Positions 53,046 to 61,070 of a stretch of 64,000 nucleotides of DNA are shown piece by piece. Made by a program: the position numbers and the translations under genes. The stretch is from Bacteroidota bacterium (GTDB lineage Bacteria > Bacteroidota > Ignavibacteria > OLB7): NCBI GenBank assembly GCA_018266795.1, contig JAFDZV010000006.1, positions 1 through 64,000 of the forward strand. Reading direction: 5' to 3'. The notes under the pieces were generated by a model. That model saw only the letters and a list, made by a program, of their open reading frames with translations. It ran no database searches and was not told the origin of the DNA. Every line of letters begins with the position of its first letter. The stretch's first letter is position 1.

Positions 53046-55670
53046 ATGAACCAATCTCTACGAGCCCTCATCATGCGTTCTCTGATTCCGTGCATCCTCC
53101 TGCTCGCCGCCGCGCCCGCGTTCGCGAAGCCGGTCGGCATCGACGTTGCGCGCCGCGTTGCCGTTGCGCAGTATCGCACAGCATCGCCTGTCGATCCGAT
53201 GCAGGCGATGCTGGCAAGCGAATCGTTCCCGCTGGTCTACCAGCAGCGCTCGGCCGTAGCCGCCGCGGACACGCAGAGCATCTATTATGTCTTCAACACA
53301 CCGGACGCTCACGGCTTCGTGGTGGTGGCGGGTGACGACGCCGTAGAGCCGATACTCGCATACTCCACGGAGAGTTCCTTCTCGCTCGATCGCCCGTCGC
53401 CGGAATTCCTCTGGTGGATGCATCGGTACGAGCGCCAGATCGTTGCGGTGATCGCACGGAATCAGGCCGCCTCCGAACGCACGCAGCGCATGTGGATGAA
53501 GCTCGGCGCAGCCGCGCCCCCGGCGCTCCTTCCACTCCCGGTGCAGAGCAGCGTAACGGTTGGTCCGCTGGTGACGACACAGTGGGACCAGGCTCCATAC
53601 TACAACGACCTCTGCCCGTTCGATCCCGTTGCGAACGACCGCGCCGTTACCGGATGCGTTGCCACCGCGTTTGCGCAGATCATGAGGTATCATCGCTCGC
53701 CGGAGCATGGCAACGGTGACCACGGATATTCGCACCAGCTGTACGGGTATCTCTACGCAAACTTTGCGAACGCCACGTACGACTGGAACTCCATGCCCGA
53801 ACGCCTCACCGGTCCCAATCAGCAGGTGGCCCAGCTGATGTATCATATGGGCGTATCGTGCGACATGGGCTACGGTACAGCCGCGTCGGGCGGCAGCGGC
53901 GCCGATCCGAAGGTGGCGGCGGCCGCGCTCGTACGGTACTTCGGCTATCAATCCAGCGTCCGCGATGTGGAGCGGAGCGATTACGACGACAATACATGGA
54001 TGAACATGATCCGCGCCGAGCTGGATAACTCCCGCCCCGTGGAGTACCACGGCTTCGGCGACGGCTCCGGACACTCGTTCGTGTGCGATGGCTACAACGG
54101 CGCCTACTTCCATATGAACTGGGGATGGGATGGCCAGTTCAACGGATTCTTCCTCCTCTCGAACCTGGAGCCGGGCGGCGTTGGAGCCGGCGGCGGCAAC
54201 GGAGCCTACAACAACGATCAGGGCGCGGTGATCGGCATCGTTCCGGATCACCCGACGCCCGGCGAGGCAACGCTGGAAATGAATGCGGACCTGAGCGTGG
54301 ATCCGAACCCGGCCACGACCAACAGCGTGGTCACGGTCTCCTTCGACCTGCACAACACCGGCACGTCGGATTTTCAGGGCGACTATTGCGTGGCACTCTT
54401 CGATGAGAACGGAACGTTCGTAAAGTATCTGGGCGGCGTCTGGACAAACATGCAGTTGCATGCCAACAATCACTACGTCAACGGCCTCACCCACAAGGAC
54501 ACGCTGTTCGGCGTCTATCCGGGAACGTACTATACCGCGGTCTACGCCCGCCCGACCGGCAAGGAGTGGGAGTTGGTAAGCGGAGGCTCGTATCAGAATT
54601 CCGTAACGCTGGAGGTGACAACGGCAACGTATCCCTCGGAGCTCGCGATCTACGTTCAACCCGCGGTCGCGCCGTCGCAGATACATGTGGGCGAAACGTT
54701 CACGGTGCATACGGACTTCGCCAACATCAGCTCCGATGATTTTCAGGGCGACATCGGCCTCTGGGCGTATACAATCGATGGAGGCCGGCTGGTCGGGGAG
54801 ATCCAGGTTCTTCAGGGGCTTTCACTTTCCGCAAACAGCCACTGGGTGAACGGCCAGACATTTACCTGCTCAGGGCTCAACGTGAAGCCGGGGAGATATC
54901 TCCTTGCATTCTTCAGCCGGCTTACCGGTGACGACTGGCAGGTGGTAAATCCCGGCGACTATGTGAATCCGATGATCGTGGACGTTCTTCCCAGCGTGCT
55001 CGGGCCGGACCGCTACGAACCGAACGACGCCAGCAGCAGCGCCTACCGGCTTTCGATGAATTATTCCGGCAACGTCGGCATTGTCACAACTGCCGGAGCG
55101 AATATCCACGCCAGCGGAAACGACGACTACTATCGCATCGATCTCCCCGAGGGATACGACTACGATATCACCGGCATTCTGCACGACAGCTGGACGGATG
55201 ATCCGGACACCTACACGAACGTCGTTTCGGTGATGGTGAACGCCGGCGACGGCTGGTCCGCTGTCTACGAGGACAGCACCGATGTGATGCACGTGCCCGG
55301 CGGACGGAGCGTACTGTTCAAAGTGCAGGCGCTCTATCTCGGCTCCCTCGGCACCTACCAACTGGACATTCGCGCCACACGTCAGGTGTCCGGAGTAAAC
55401 GGTCCGGCCGCGTCCCCCGGTGCGGAGCTCTCCGTCTATCCCGTTCCCGCAACGAACGAGTTGAACGTGCAACTCGCTTCCGGTCTTGGCCATGATGTCT
55501 CGCTGCGCCTCGTGGATGCCGGCGGGCGAACGGTTGCGGAGCGAACCGGCATCGTCGCAGGCACCGATCCGGTACGGTTCAGCCTGGCCGGCGTTCCGTC
55601 CGGAGCCTATTTCCTCGTTGCCGAAACCGGGCACGGGCGCTTCACACGGCCGGTTGTCGTACGGCGGTAA
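53046..55670 (+). CDS. Secreted C10 (streptopain-like) cysteine protease with sorting domain
   Basis: An 874-residue exported protease. A signal peptide (LIPCILLLAAAPAFA) is followed by a propeptide with the Spi-like IYYVFNTPDAHGFVVVAGDD strand pattern. The catalytic domain at about 175-400 has Cys204 in RAVTGCVATAFAQIMRYH and His343 in GSGHSFVCDGY, followed by FHMNWGWDG, the complete C10 signature. From about 410 to 650 there are two CARDB-like beta-sandwich units, then a pre-peptidase C-terminal-like domain (DRYEPNDASSSAYRL). The C-terminal 80 residues (LSVYPVPATNELNVQL, RLVDAGGRTVAE, LAGVPSGAYFLVA) are a type IX sorting domain. It would act outside the cell or at its surface. Confidence 0.95.
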   Translation: MNQSLRALIMRSLIPCILLLAAAPAFAKPVGIDVARRVAVAQYRTASPVDPMQAMLASESFPLVYQQRSAVAAADTQSIYYVFNTPDAHGFVVVAGDDAVEPILAYSTESSFSLDRPSPEFLWWMHRYERQIVAVIARNQAASERTQRMWMKLGAAAPPALLPLPVQSSVTVGPLVTTQWDQAPYYNDLCPFDPVANDRAVTGCVATAFAQIMRYHRSPEHGNGDHGYSHQLYGYLYANFANATYDWNSMPERLTGPNQQVAQLMYHMGVSCDMGYGTAASGGSGADPKVAAAALVRYFGYQSSVRDVERSDYDDNTWMNMIRAELDNSRPVEYHGFGDGSGHSFVCDGYNGAYFHMNWGWDGQFNGFFLLSNLEPGGVGAGGGNGAYNNDQGAVIGIVPDHPTPGEATLEMNADLSVDPNPATTNSVVTVSFDLHNTGTSDFQGDYCVALFDENGTFVKYLGGVWTNMQLHANNHYVNGLTHKDTLFGVYPGTYYTAVYARPTGKEWELVSGGSYQNSVTLEVTTATYPSELAIYVQPAVAPSQIHVGETFTVHTDFANISSDDFQGDIGLWAYTIDGGRLVGEIQVLQGLSLSANSHWVNGQTFTCSGLNVKPGRYLLAFFSRLTGDDWQVVNPGDYVNPMIVDVLPSVLGPDRYEPNDASSSAYRLSMNYSGNVGIVTTAGANIHASGNDDYYRIDLPEGYDYDITGILHDSWTDDPDTYTNVVSVMVNAGDGWSAVYEDSTDVMHVPGGRSVLFKVQALYLGSLGTYQLDIRATRQVSGVNGPAASPGAELSVYPVPATNELNVQLASGLGHDVSLRLVDAGGRTVAERTGIVAGTDPVRFSLAGVPSGAYFLVAETGHGRFTRPVVVRR

Positions 55671-55701
55671 GCGGCCGCGAAACCCGACCGCAGATATTTC
55701 G

Positions 55702-55740
55702 GCCTGCACCCTCGCGTTGATACAGCGCGAGGGTGCAGGC
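55702..55740 (+). terminator. Strong intrinsic terminator of the C10 protease gene
   Basis: A 15-bp perfect stem (GCCTGCACCCTCGCG / CGCGAGGGTGCAGGC) with a 9-base loop followed by ATTATT, 31 bases after the protease stop. It separates this gene from the convergent RHS region. Confidence 0.92.
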
Positions 55741-55800
55741 ATTATTACGCCACTGAACCACCAGATGACAAGCCCGGAGCAACACTGATACCGGCGCCGT

Positions 55801-56493
55801 CTACCACGTGATGGCAGATGAGGCGGCGTCATCAAAGAAATATGGATAGTCCCCAAGGAAGGGAATCACGATGCCGGGATATCCAAAGAAGGTGACCCTC
55901 CTGCCAGTGAAGAATCGGCCGTCCCAGAGATGAATTCCCCCCATGATGCATGCGGCCGACGAGCACTGGTTGTTGAAGTTCATCCAGGTGAAATCAGGGA
56001 ATCCCCAGCCACCGGGCATGTAACAGCAGCGCCCGGACCACCGCGGATCACCGAACAGGCCTACCGAATGCGAGATCGGCCCCTTGAACGGATCGTACTC
56101 CGAAAGGAGCCGTATGAATCCGTTCGCATCATCCCGGCCGATTTTTGCATCGGCAAGTACTTTGAAGAAATCGGTGGTGTACTTCTCGACCGCTGATGCC
56201 TGCATCGGAGCAAGAGCCTTCTCCTGAACGTCCGTCAGATTTTTCTGGGCGCGATCGAAAATGGCATGCCCCTTCATCAGCTCAACCGCCAATCCCTCCT
56301 TCCCGGCCCACTCATTCAGTTTTGCCTCCGTGGTGAATCCGAATGCCGAATCGTTGAGGCCGTGATATGCGGCTGCAACCACAAACGGTACGGCCTTTGC
56401 ATCGGTTGCAGTCCACGCCCGGTCGCTTACTCTCTTCTGATCGACAAAGAAGGCGGTGGGCTTCGTGTTTGGAGTAGACATGCTGGTGCTCAT
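55801..56493 (-). CDS. Beta/gamma-crystallin-domain protein in the immunity position of the last RHS cassette
   Basis: A 230-residue protein without a signal peptide. Residues 1-135 are helical and unassigned (KNLTDVQEKALAPMQASAVE). The last 85 residues contain two crystallin-type Greek-key motifs: VGLFGDPRWSGRCCYMPGGW ending NNQCSS, and GIHLWDGRFFTGRRVTFFG ending DDAASSAITW. Both endings match the (N/D)(N/D)xx(S/T)S calcium-binding consensus of microbial beta/gamma-crystallins. The ATG overlaps the stop of the preceding RHS fragment, as expected of a translationally coupled cassette partner. It could be immunity, an inhibitor or an effector; at 230 residues it is much larger than the other downstream genes of the array. 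Confidence 0.78.
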   Translation of the reverse strand: MSTSMSTPNTKPTAFFVDQKRVSDRAWTATDAKAVPFVVAAAYHGLNDSAFGFTTEAKLNEWAGKEGLAVELMKGHAIFDRAQKNLTDVQEKALAPMQASAVEKYTTDFFKVLADAKIGRDDANGFIRLLSEYDPFKGPISHSVGLFGDPRWSGRCCYMPGGWGFPDFTWMNFNNQCSSAACIMGGIHLWDGRFFTGRRVTFFGYPGIVIPFLGDYPYFFDDAASSAITW

Positions 56494-56889
56494 TGGAAGG
56501 TGTAGAATGATACGGTGTCATCAGTGTGCAGCCAACATACCGCGCCGCCGGGTGGAATACAATGAACGGCCCCACTGCCGTTCCGCCCGGTCGCATTCCT
56601 GAACATCTCCACGTAGCCGCCGACGGTCTTGGTGGGCTCAATCAGCAGACGAAGCGTCGGGCAGACAGGACATACGTACGTGTCAATGATCTCCGACGAG
56701 AAGTCTTTGTAGAGATCCTTCCCGTCGGTCGGGATCGTCGGCGCCGCCTGCATGCCGGTGGGATCGGTGAGCCGCACCGGGTTGTCCGCGCAGTAGGCGT
56801 AGGGGCTCGTTGCCCGGTCCGTCTCCCACAGCCGGTCCGGGCTCGGGAAGTGTCCGGTCTCCGGATCGTACCGGCGATCCGAGAGGTCC
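56490..56889 (-). pseudogene. RHS fragment, cassette F: short tip, no native start
   Basis: The frame carries the RHS core end from LSDRRYDPETGHF through [19 protein letters not shown], a shortened pre-toxin ([20 protein letters not shown]) and a brief divergent tip (SGAVHCIPPGGAVCWLHTDD). RHS homology begins at about 56889, five bases after the stop codon of the neighbouring immunity gene, and has no ATG; the first possible start is a GTG at 56777. The long variable domain and the Ala/Pro linker of the other cassettes are missing, so this copy is probably a remnant. Its stop overlaps the start of the crystallin-domain gene by four bases. Confidence 0.7.
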
Positions 56890-56893
56890 TACG

Positions 56894-57247
56894 CTAAATC
56901 GCAAATTCACTTCCTCGTACGTTAACATGGAAGCATTCATATTGCTCGTCGTTCCCATCTAGTCGCAATTGAGTCCCTCCATCCAAGGCGAGCAAAAGAG
57001 ATGCACCATCAGCATCCAAAGTGCTCTCATGGACCGATTTCCCTAGCACAGTTAAGAGGTCAGTGTTCGTTGCCGGAATTGAGATTTCTTCCTCTCCGTC
57101 GATTGTCCTCAGTTGGAGGTTTGACTCCACTGTAATAAAATGGTCCGTTCCGAAGCTTATCGTAATCGTATTGACCGTGAATGTGATCGCTTCAACGACC
57201 AATCCGCAAAACTCTGAGGGCTGAAGTTGCCTAGGCCACTTATACAT
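56894..57247 (-). CDS. Probable immunity protein of cassette E (DUF6188-like)
   Basis: A 117-residue soluble, beta-rich protein (FCGLVVEAITFTVNTITISF, ASLLLALDGGTQLRLDG, YECFHVNVRG). Its strand pattern resembles the gene at 59012-59353 and DUF6188-type proteins. It starts two bases after the stop of the cassette E tip (TGATCATG), so it is tightly coupled to it, the usual arrangement of an immunity gene. The DNA is visibly less GC-rich than the RHS core next to it. The assignment as immunity is from position and size. Confidence 0.7.
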   Translation of the reverse strand: MYKWPRQLQPSEFCGLVVEAITFTVNTITISFGTDHFITVESNLQLRTIDGEEEISIPATNTDLLTVLGKSVHESTLDADGASLLLALDGGTQLRLDGNDEQYECFHVNVRGSEFAI

Positions 57248-57249
57248 GA

Positions 57250-57939
57250 TCAATTTCCTTTTTTAGGTGGAAAAGGTACATGGGTTTCCGGACGTCCACC
57301 GGGTTTCATTGTAGATGGGTCAATCGGTTGCCACGAACCGTTTGCCATTGGCTTCTCCAACTTCCAGTACCCATTCGGATATTGTGACGTTGGAGGCATT
57401 TCACGTATCCTCCATCCTTGCGGAATCTCCTTTGGAGGATTCTGCGGTGGATTCGTCGGCGGTTTGAAATTTGGAGTCGGCTTGGGCGCTCCCTTTGCCG
57501 CCGCTTCGCCACCTCCTTCCAACGCCGTAGTAGCCGCTGGTTTTGTGGCTGTTGTCGCCGCCGCCTCAGCCGGTGCGGCCGGTTCCGCTGCCGGTGTTGC
57601 CTCCGCCGCCGTGGTCGGAGCAACCGGACGTGCTGCCGCCACCCGTGCAGCGCCACCAAACACAACCGTCTCGATGGCCTTCGTCGTCCAGAACCGTGCG
57701 GCGGCTCCACCGCCGTTCTGCCCGGTCGCGTTCTTGAACATCTCCACGTACCCGCCGACGGTCTTTACCGGATGCAGCAACAGGCGGAGCGTCGGGGCCG
57801 CAGGGCAGATATACGTGTCGAAGATCCCGCTGGCAAAGTCGTTGAACAGATCTTTCCCGACGCCGACCGGAAGGCTCTCCTTGCCGTCGGTCGGGATCGT
57901 CGGCGCGGCCTGCATGCCGGTGGGATCGGCAAGCCGCAC
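57250..57939 (-). CDS. RHS C-terminal fragment with toxin-like tip, cassette E
   Basis: A 229-codon frame from the GTG of [17 protein letters not shown] homology continues upstream to about 58001 ([16 protein letters not shown]). It contains the shared pre-toxin [20 protein letters not shown] and the Ala/Pro linker [17 protein letters not shown], then a unique Pro-rich tip ([47 protein letters not shown]). Upstream, 58005-58020 is a 16-base piece of RHS pre-toxin sequence (encoding ETFKN) out of its normal order, marking a recombination junction. No ATG is available before the core, so expression is doubtful. I cannot name the tip's activity. Confidence 0.68.
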   Translation of the reverse strand: MRLADPTGMQAAPTIPTDGKESLPVGVGKDLFNDFASGIFDTYICPAAPTLRLLLHPVKTVGGYVEMFKNATGQNGGGAAARFWTTKAIETVVFGGAARVAAARPVAPTTAAEATPAAEPAAPAEAAATTATKPAATTALEGGGEAAAKGAPKPTPNFKPPTNPPQNPPKEIPQGWRIREMPPTSQYPNGYWKLEKPMANGSWQPIDPSTMKPGGRPETHVPFPPKKGN

Positions 57940-58032
57940 CGGGTTGTCCGTGCAGTAGGCGTAGGGGCTCGTTGCCCGGTCCGTCTCCCACAGCCGGTCC
58001 GCTACGTTCTTGAACGTCTCGAGAAAAAGAGC

Positions 58033-58416
58033 TTATGACCACTTTTTACGGAGGCTTTGCCAGTCTCTTGCAATTCCTGTAGTGTACGACAACCTGAAGT
58101 TCTTGATTTCAGTTGGCCACGGCTCGTCATAGCTATAGCCTTCAAGCATATCCAATGCGCCATCTTTCACAAACAGCACAAAGCCGGCGCCCGAGGCAAG
58201 TCCATCAATATCCGCAGATACATCGCCAAAGTTAAACGACTTGTTTCCAGAAATTCTTGGCGCGAAGTTCGGCACTGCGAACTTCACATAGAATCCTGCC
58301 CCGGTCAATTCACGGCTTTCGACCCTGCATGCATCAAGCTGCTGTCGTAAGGTTGCGATTGCCGGTTCGTCGCCTTCGAGAAGCAGCTTCATAACTGCTT
58401 GTTCCAATTGCGTCAT
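58033..58416 (-). CDS. Probable immunity protein of cassette D
   Basis: A 127-residue soluble protein: a helical N-terminus (LEQAVMKLLLEGDEPAIATLRQQLDACRVE), then a beta-rich part (GAGFYVKFAVPN, GDVSADIDGLASGAGFVLFVKDG, LEGYSYDEPWPTEIKNF). Its position, 25 bases after the stop of the cassette D tip, and its size fit an immunity gene. GAGGA eight bases before ATG 58416 decides the start. Proteins with this GAGFVLFVKDG...LEGYSYDEPWP layout are, as far as I recall, commonly found beside RHS and CDI tips. The next cassette's sequence begins directly after its stop. Confidence 0.78.
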   Translation of the reverse strand: MTQLEQAVMKLLLEGDEPAIATLRQQLDACRVESRELTGAGFYVKFAVPNFAPRISGNKSFNFGDVSADIDGLASGAGFVLFVKDGALDMLEGYSYDEPWPTEIKNFRLSYTTGIARDWQSLRKKWS

Positions 58417-58441
58417 TTTGGATTCCTCACAGGATAAGTGT

Positions 58442-58966
58442 CTACTTGAATGCCGTTCCAATTTTCACTGCTCCGTTTACGACATTGCCTCGAATAGTGA
58501 TCTTCTGCGCTCCCACTTGAACAACCTCCTCGAAGACGCCTGTAATTCCCTTCTGCTTGACAACCACTTCAGCCGCTCTCTGCATGGCCTCAAAGGCTTT
58601 TGCCTCCGAGCCGAACTCACTGACCAATTTCCCAAGATTATGCTGCGATTTCCCGAAAATGTGATGCAGCTTGTTGGGATCTACGGCCCCAGAAGCTTTC
58701 GCAGCAGGTTGCTCCGCAGGTGTCGTCTGTGCCGTCTTCTGCGCCGCCGCCTCAGCCGGTGCGGCCGGTTCCGCTGCCGGTGTTGCCTCCGCCGCCGTGG
58801 TCGGAGCTACAGGGCGTGCGGCCGCCACCTTCGCGGCGCCGCCATAAATCGCCGTCTCGATCACCTTCGTCGCCCAGAACCGTGCGGCGGCTCCACCGCC
58901 GTTCTGCCCGGTCGCGTTCTCGAACATCTCCACGTACCCGCCGACGGTCTTTACCGGATGCAGCAA
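58442..58966 (-). CDS. RHS C-terminal fragment with toxin-like tip, cassette D
   Basis: RHS homology begins at about 58985, inside [12 protein letters not shown], only 27 bases after the stop codon of the upstream immunity gene, so the entire core end is missing. The frame has the pre-toxin, the [17 protein letters not shown] linker, and a unique tip, KLHHIFGKSQHNLGKLVSEF, followed by VTGVFEEVV-like strands (actual: ITGVFEEVVQVGAQKITIRG) and ending VKIGTAFK. Paired histidines at the beginning of a small alpha/beta tip are typical of nuclease tips, but I do not assign a family. The first potential start is a TTG. As it stands this is an orphan module. Confidence 0.7.
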   Translation of the reverse strand: MLHPVKTVGGYVEMFENATGQNGGGAAARFWATKVIETAIYGGAAKVAAARPVAPTTAAEATPAAEPAAPAEAAAQKTAQTTPAEQPAAKASGAVDPNKLHHIFGKSQHNLGKLVSEFGSEAKAFEAMQRAAEVVVKQKGITGVFEEVVQVGAQKITIRGNVVNGAVKIGTAFK

Positions 58967-59011
58967 CAGACGGAGCGTCGGGCAGTGAATCGTTTCTCGT
59001 ATCCGTTCTGA

Positions 59012-59353
59012 CTACCAAATGAATACCGGTCCGTTTGGCACTGGAATAAGATGCAGTGCCTCCGGACCGACCCGACTTCCCGGGTCGAGTTTGATCGTCA
59101 ATATCCAGTTACCCGCGAATCGAATGGCGCACTCTTCATTATCTCGGAATTTCAACTCGGCAACGGTTCTCCCAATTAATGAACATAGGGCGTCACGCGA
59201 TCCATTTGCTGGGAATGACACACTCATCTCGTCACGAGTAATATTCGAGCTCGCAAGACACCGCAGCACAGGGCCATCGAATTGCACTTCAAAATAGTCT
59301 CGGACAAAGCAAATCGTTGATACTTCGAGGCCAACAAGTTCCTGTAACTCCAT
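59012..59353 (-). CDS. Probable immunity protein of cassette C (DUF6188-like)
   Basis: A 113-residue beta-rich protein (LVGLEVSTICFVRDYFEVQF, RDALCSLIGRTVAELKF, CAIRFAGNWILTIKLD). Its pattern resembles the cassette E immunity protein and DUF6188-type proteins. GGGAGAG upstream of ATG 59353 decides the start; it begins 34 bases after the cassette C stop. Its TAG stop is followed directly by the truncated cassette D. It is less GC-rich than the flanking RHS DNA. Confidence 0.75.
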   Translation of the reverse strand: MELQELVGLEVSTICFVRDYFEVQFDGPVLRCLASSNITRDEMSVSFPANGSRDALCSLIGRTVAELKFRDNEECAIRFAGNWILTIKLDPGSRVGPEALHLIPVPNGPVFIW

Positions 59354-59387
59354 AATGCTCTCCCAAGATAGTCCGTGAACGTTTTGT

Positions 59388-60122
59388 TTACCACGGCCAA
59401 AGGTACCAGTGTGCACTGAGATCCGAATTGGGAACTGTTTTTCCCGTATAGGGATTAACAGTCTGGCCGTTTTGATTCATGTAGACAGCACGCGGCCCCT
59501 GGTTTGCATTCTCCTCCATTATCCGAACACCCGTAGTTCTCGGGTTCAGTCCTTTGCCACCCGATCCCCCTGTATACTGGGCTCCGGGAGCACGTGTCGG
59601 CGTGGGTCCTGTTGCTCCTTCCGGCACTATTATGGCCTGTCCCTTGGGCGTGACAATGATGCTTGGGCTGCTAGTCCCGGCCGTATTGCCGCTTCCACTA
59701 TTCCCGGCTGCTGCTGGTGTTGCCGGTCCCGTCTTCTGCGCTGCTGCCTCCGCAGGTGCCGCCGGTTCTGCTGCCGGTGTTGCCTCCGCCGCCGTGGTCG
59801 GAGCAACAGGGCGTGCGGCCGCCACCCGTGCGGCGCCACCAAACACAACCGTCTCGATGGCCTTCGTCGTCCAGAACCGTGCGGCGGCACCGCCGCCGTT
59901 CATTCCCGTCGCGTTCTTGAACGTCTCCACGTAGCCGCCAACCGTCTTCGCGGGCTCGATCAGCAGACGGAGCGTCGGGCAGACGGGACAGATGTACGTG
60001 TCGAAGATCCCCGACGAGAAGTCGTTGTAGAGATCCTTGCCGATGCCTTCAACAAACCCTTCCTTGCCATCGGTCGGGATCGTCGGCGCCGCCTGCATGC
60101 CGGTGGGATCGGCAAGCCGCAC
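59388..60122 (-). CDS. RHS C-terminal fragment with toxin-like tip, cassette C
   Basis: The frame from the GTG of [14 protein letters not shown] has 244 codons; RHS homology extends upstream to about 60292 (SGERQGFNNQEADRETG), where an in-frame TGA closes it without any ATG. It includes the pre-toxin (ICPVCPTLRLLIEPAKTVGG), the Ala/Pro linker, and a long glycine-rich tip (SIIVTPKGQAIIVPEGATGP, YTGGSGGKGLNPRTTGVRIM, GQTVNPYTGKTVPNSDLSAH). Tips ending in NPYTGKT...SD.xAH recur in RHS and LXG toxins, but I do not know an established activity. Likely silent unless recombined into a complete rhs gene. Confidence 0.7.
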   Translation of the reverse strand: MRLADPTGMQAAPTIPTDGKEGFVEGIGKDLYNDFSSGIFDTYICPVCPTLRLLIEPAKTVGGYVETFKNATGMNGGGAAARFWTTKAIETVVFGGAARVAAARPVAPTTAAEATPAAEPAAPAEAAAQKTGPATPAAAGNSGSGNTAGTSSPSIIVTPKGQAIIVPEGATGPTPTRAPGAQYTGGSGGKGLNPRTTGVRIMEENANQGPRAVYMNQNGQTVNPYTGKTVPNSDLSAHWYLWPW

Positions 60123-60315
60123 CGGGTTGTCCGCGCAGTAGGCGTAGGGGCTCGTTGCCCGGTCCGTCTCCCACAGCCGGTCCGGGCTCGGGAAGTGTCC
60201 GGTCTCCGGATCGTACCGGCGATCCGAGAGATCATACAGCCCCGTCTCGCGGTCCGCCTCCTGATTGTTGAACCCCTGCCGCTCGCCACTTCGGAATTGT
60301 CAATAAACATCCGCC

Positions 60316-60349
60316 CCCGGTGCCTCTGATTTTCTCAACGGTCACCGGG
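60316..60349 (-). terminator. Hairpin downstream of the orphan immunity gene
   Basis: CCCGGTG / CACCGGG 7-bp stem with a 20-base loop, in the same relative position as the stronger hairpin at 61986-62020. The two flanks are recognisably related (both preceded on the plus strand by a CCCGG core and followed by CACTTTCA). Confidence 0.45.
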
Positions 60350-60390
60350 CACTTTCAATCAACAGTGAGAAGCCGGCTTTCGTTCCCGTG

Positions 60391-60609
60391 CTATCGAAGT
60401 TCCAGCGAGCCTGCCTTTCCCCCCTTTAATGCGTATTCAACTGCCTCCTGCCAATCGCTGACTACTGCTGGATCGCCAGGTGTACCATCTAGCAGCAAAG
60501 ACAAATCACTCAATAGCATCCCTACGCCATCAGACTGCGTTCTTTTCCAGAACTCCTCCAGGAAGTGAACCATTGCGGCATATGCCTGTTCGCTTGTCAA
60601 TTCGCTCAT
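60391..60609 (-). CDS. Orphan immunity-type gene, paralogue of 62061-62279
   Basis: A 72-residue protein nearly collinear with the cassette A immunity protein: TSEQAYAAMVHFLEEFWKR, LLSDLSLLLDGTPGDPA and WQEAVEYALKGGKAGSLEL in both. GGAGG seven bases before ATG 60609 decides the start. It follows the cassette B immunity gene by 86 bases but belongs to the cassette A type, and no matching tip lies directly upstream. It probably protects against a tip that is no longer here. Confidence 0.8.
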   Translation of the reverse strand: MSELTSEQAYAAMVHFLEEFWKRTQSDGVGMLLSDLSLLLDGTPGDPAVVSDWQEAVEYALKGGKAGSLELR

Positions 60610-60695
60610 ATATGATTCCTCCATTGTACATACGTTCACACTTACATTAAAAGCTGGCGCGGCTTCTGACCGATTCGATTCGCGAGTCATGCATA

Positions 60696-61070
60696 TCACG
60701 GAGCAACTTCAACCTGAAGTTCTCGGCAGACAACTTCAAGCGTAGATCCGCTATGCAAGTAAAGCGAAAACACCAAATTGTTCTGCAAGGATATCTTGTC
60801 CAACCTTTCCGCAAGTTCATCCGAGATGGCCGGAAACGCGCGATCGAATACTTCCGGTCCTTTCACGGCCCAGGCGATATGATTGACCGCAACGATATCT
60901 ACCGCCACGAGAACGAGATATTTACCATTCCAAGGCGGATACCCCGCATCATCATGACAACGCATTGCGATTCGTAGCAATCGGCCATTATTACGGGAGG
61001 CATCGTATGTGATGTTAAACACCTCAGCGTCGTGTAGCCACCCTAATTCATCCAATGTTGTTGACTGCAT
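60696..61070 (-). CDS. Probable immunity protein of cassette B
   Basis: A 124-residue soluble protein (TLDELGWLHDAEVFNITYD, GRLLRIAMRCHDDAGYPPW, LVFSLYLHSGSTLEVVCREL). Its ATG immediately follows the stop of the cassette B tip, so the two are translationally coupled. The HDAEV start and the SGSTLEV strand recall a family of small beta proteins often found beside toxin tips. The immunity role is inferred from position. The coding DNA is markedly less GC-rich than the RHS core. Confidence 0.75.
   Translation of the reverse strand: MQSTTLDELGWLHDAEVFNITYDASRNNGRLLRIAMRCHDDAGYPPWNGKYLVLVAVDIVAVNHIAWAVKGPEVFDRAFPAISDELAERLDKISLQNNLVFSLYLHSGSTLEVVCRELQVEVAP

Noticed and set aside
53058-54710. A 550-codon minus-strand frame inside the C10 protease gene
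   Set aside because: It lies antisense to a protease with an intact catalytic signature and has no start site or recognisable domain.
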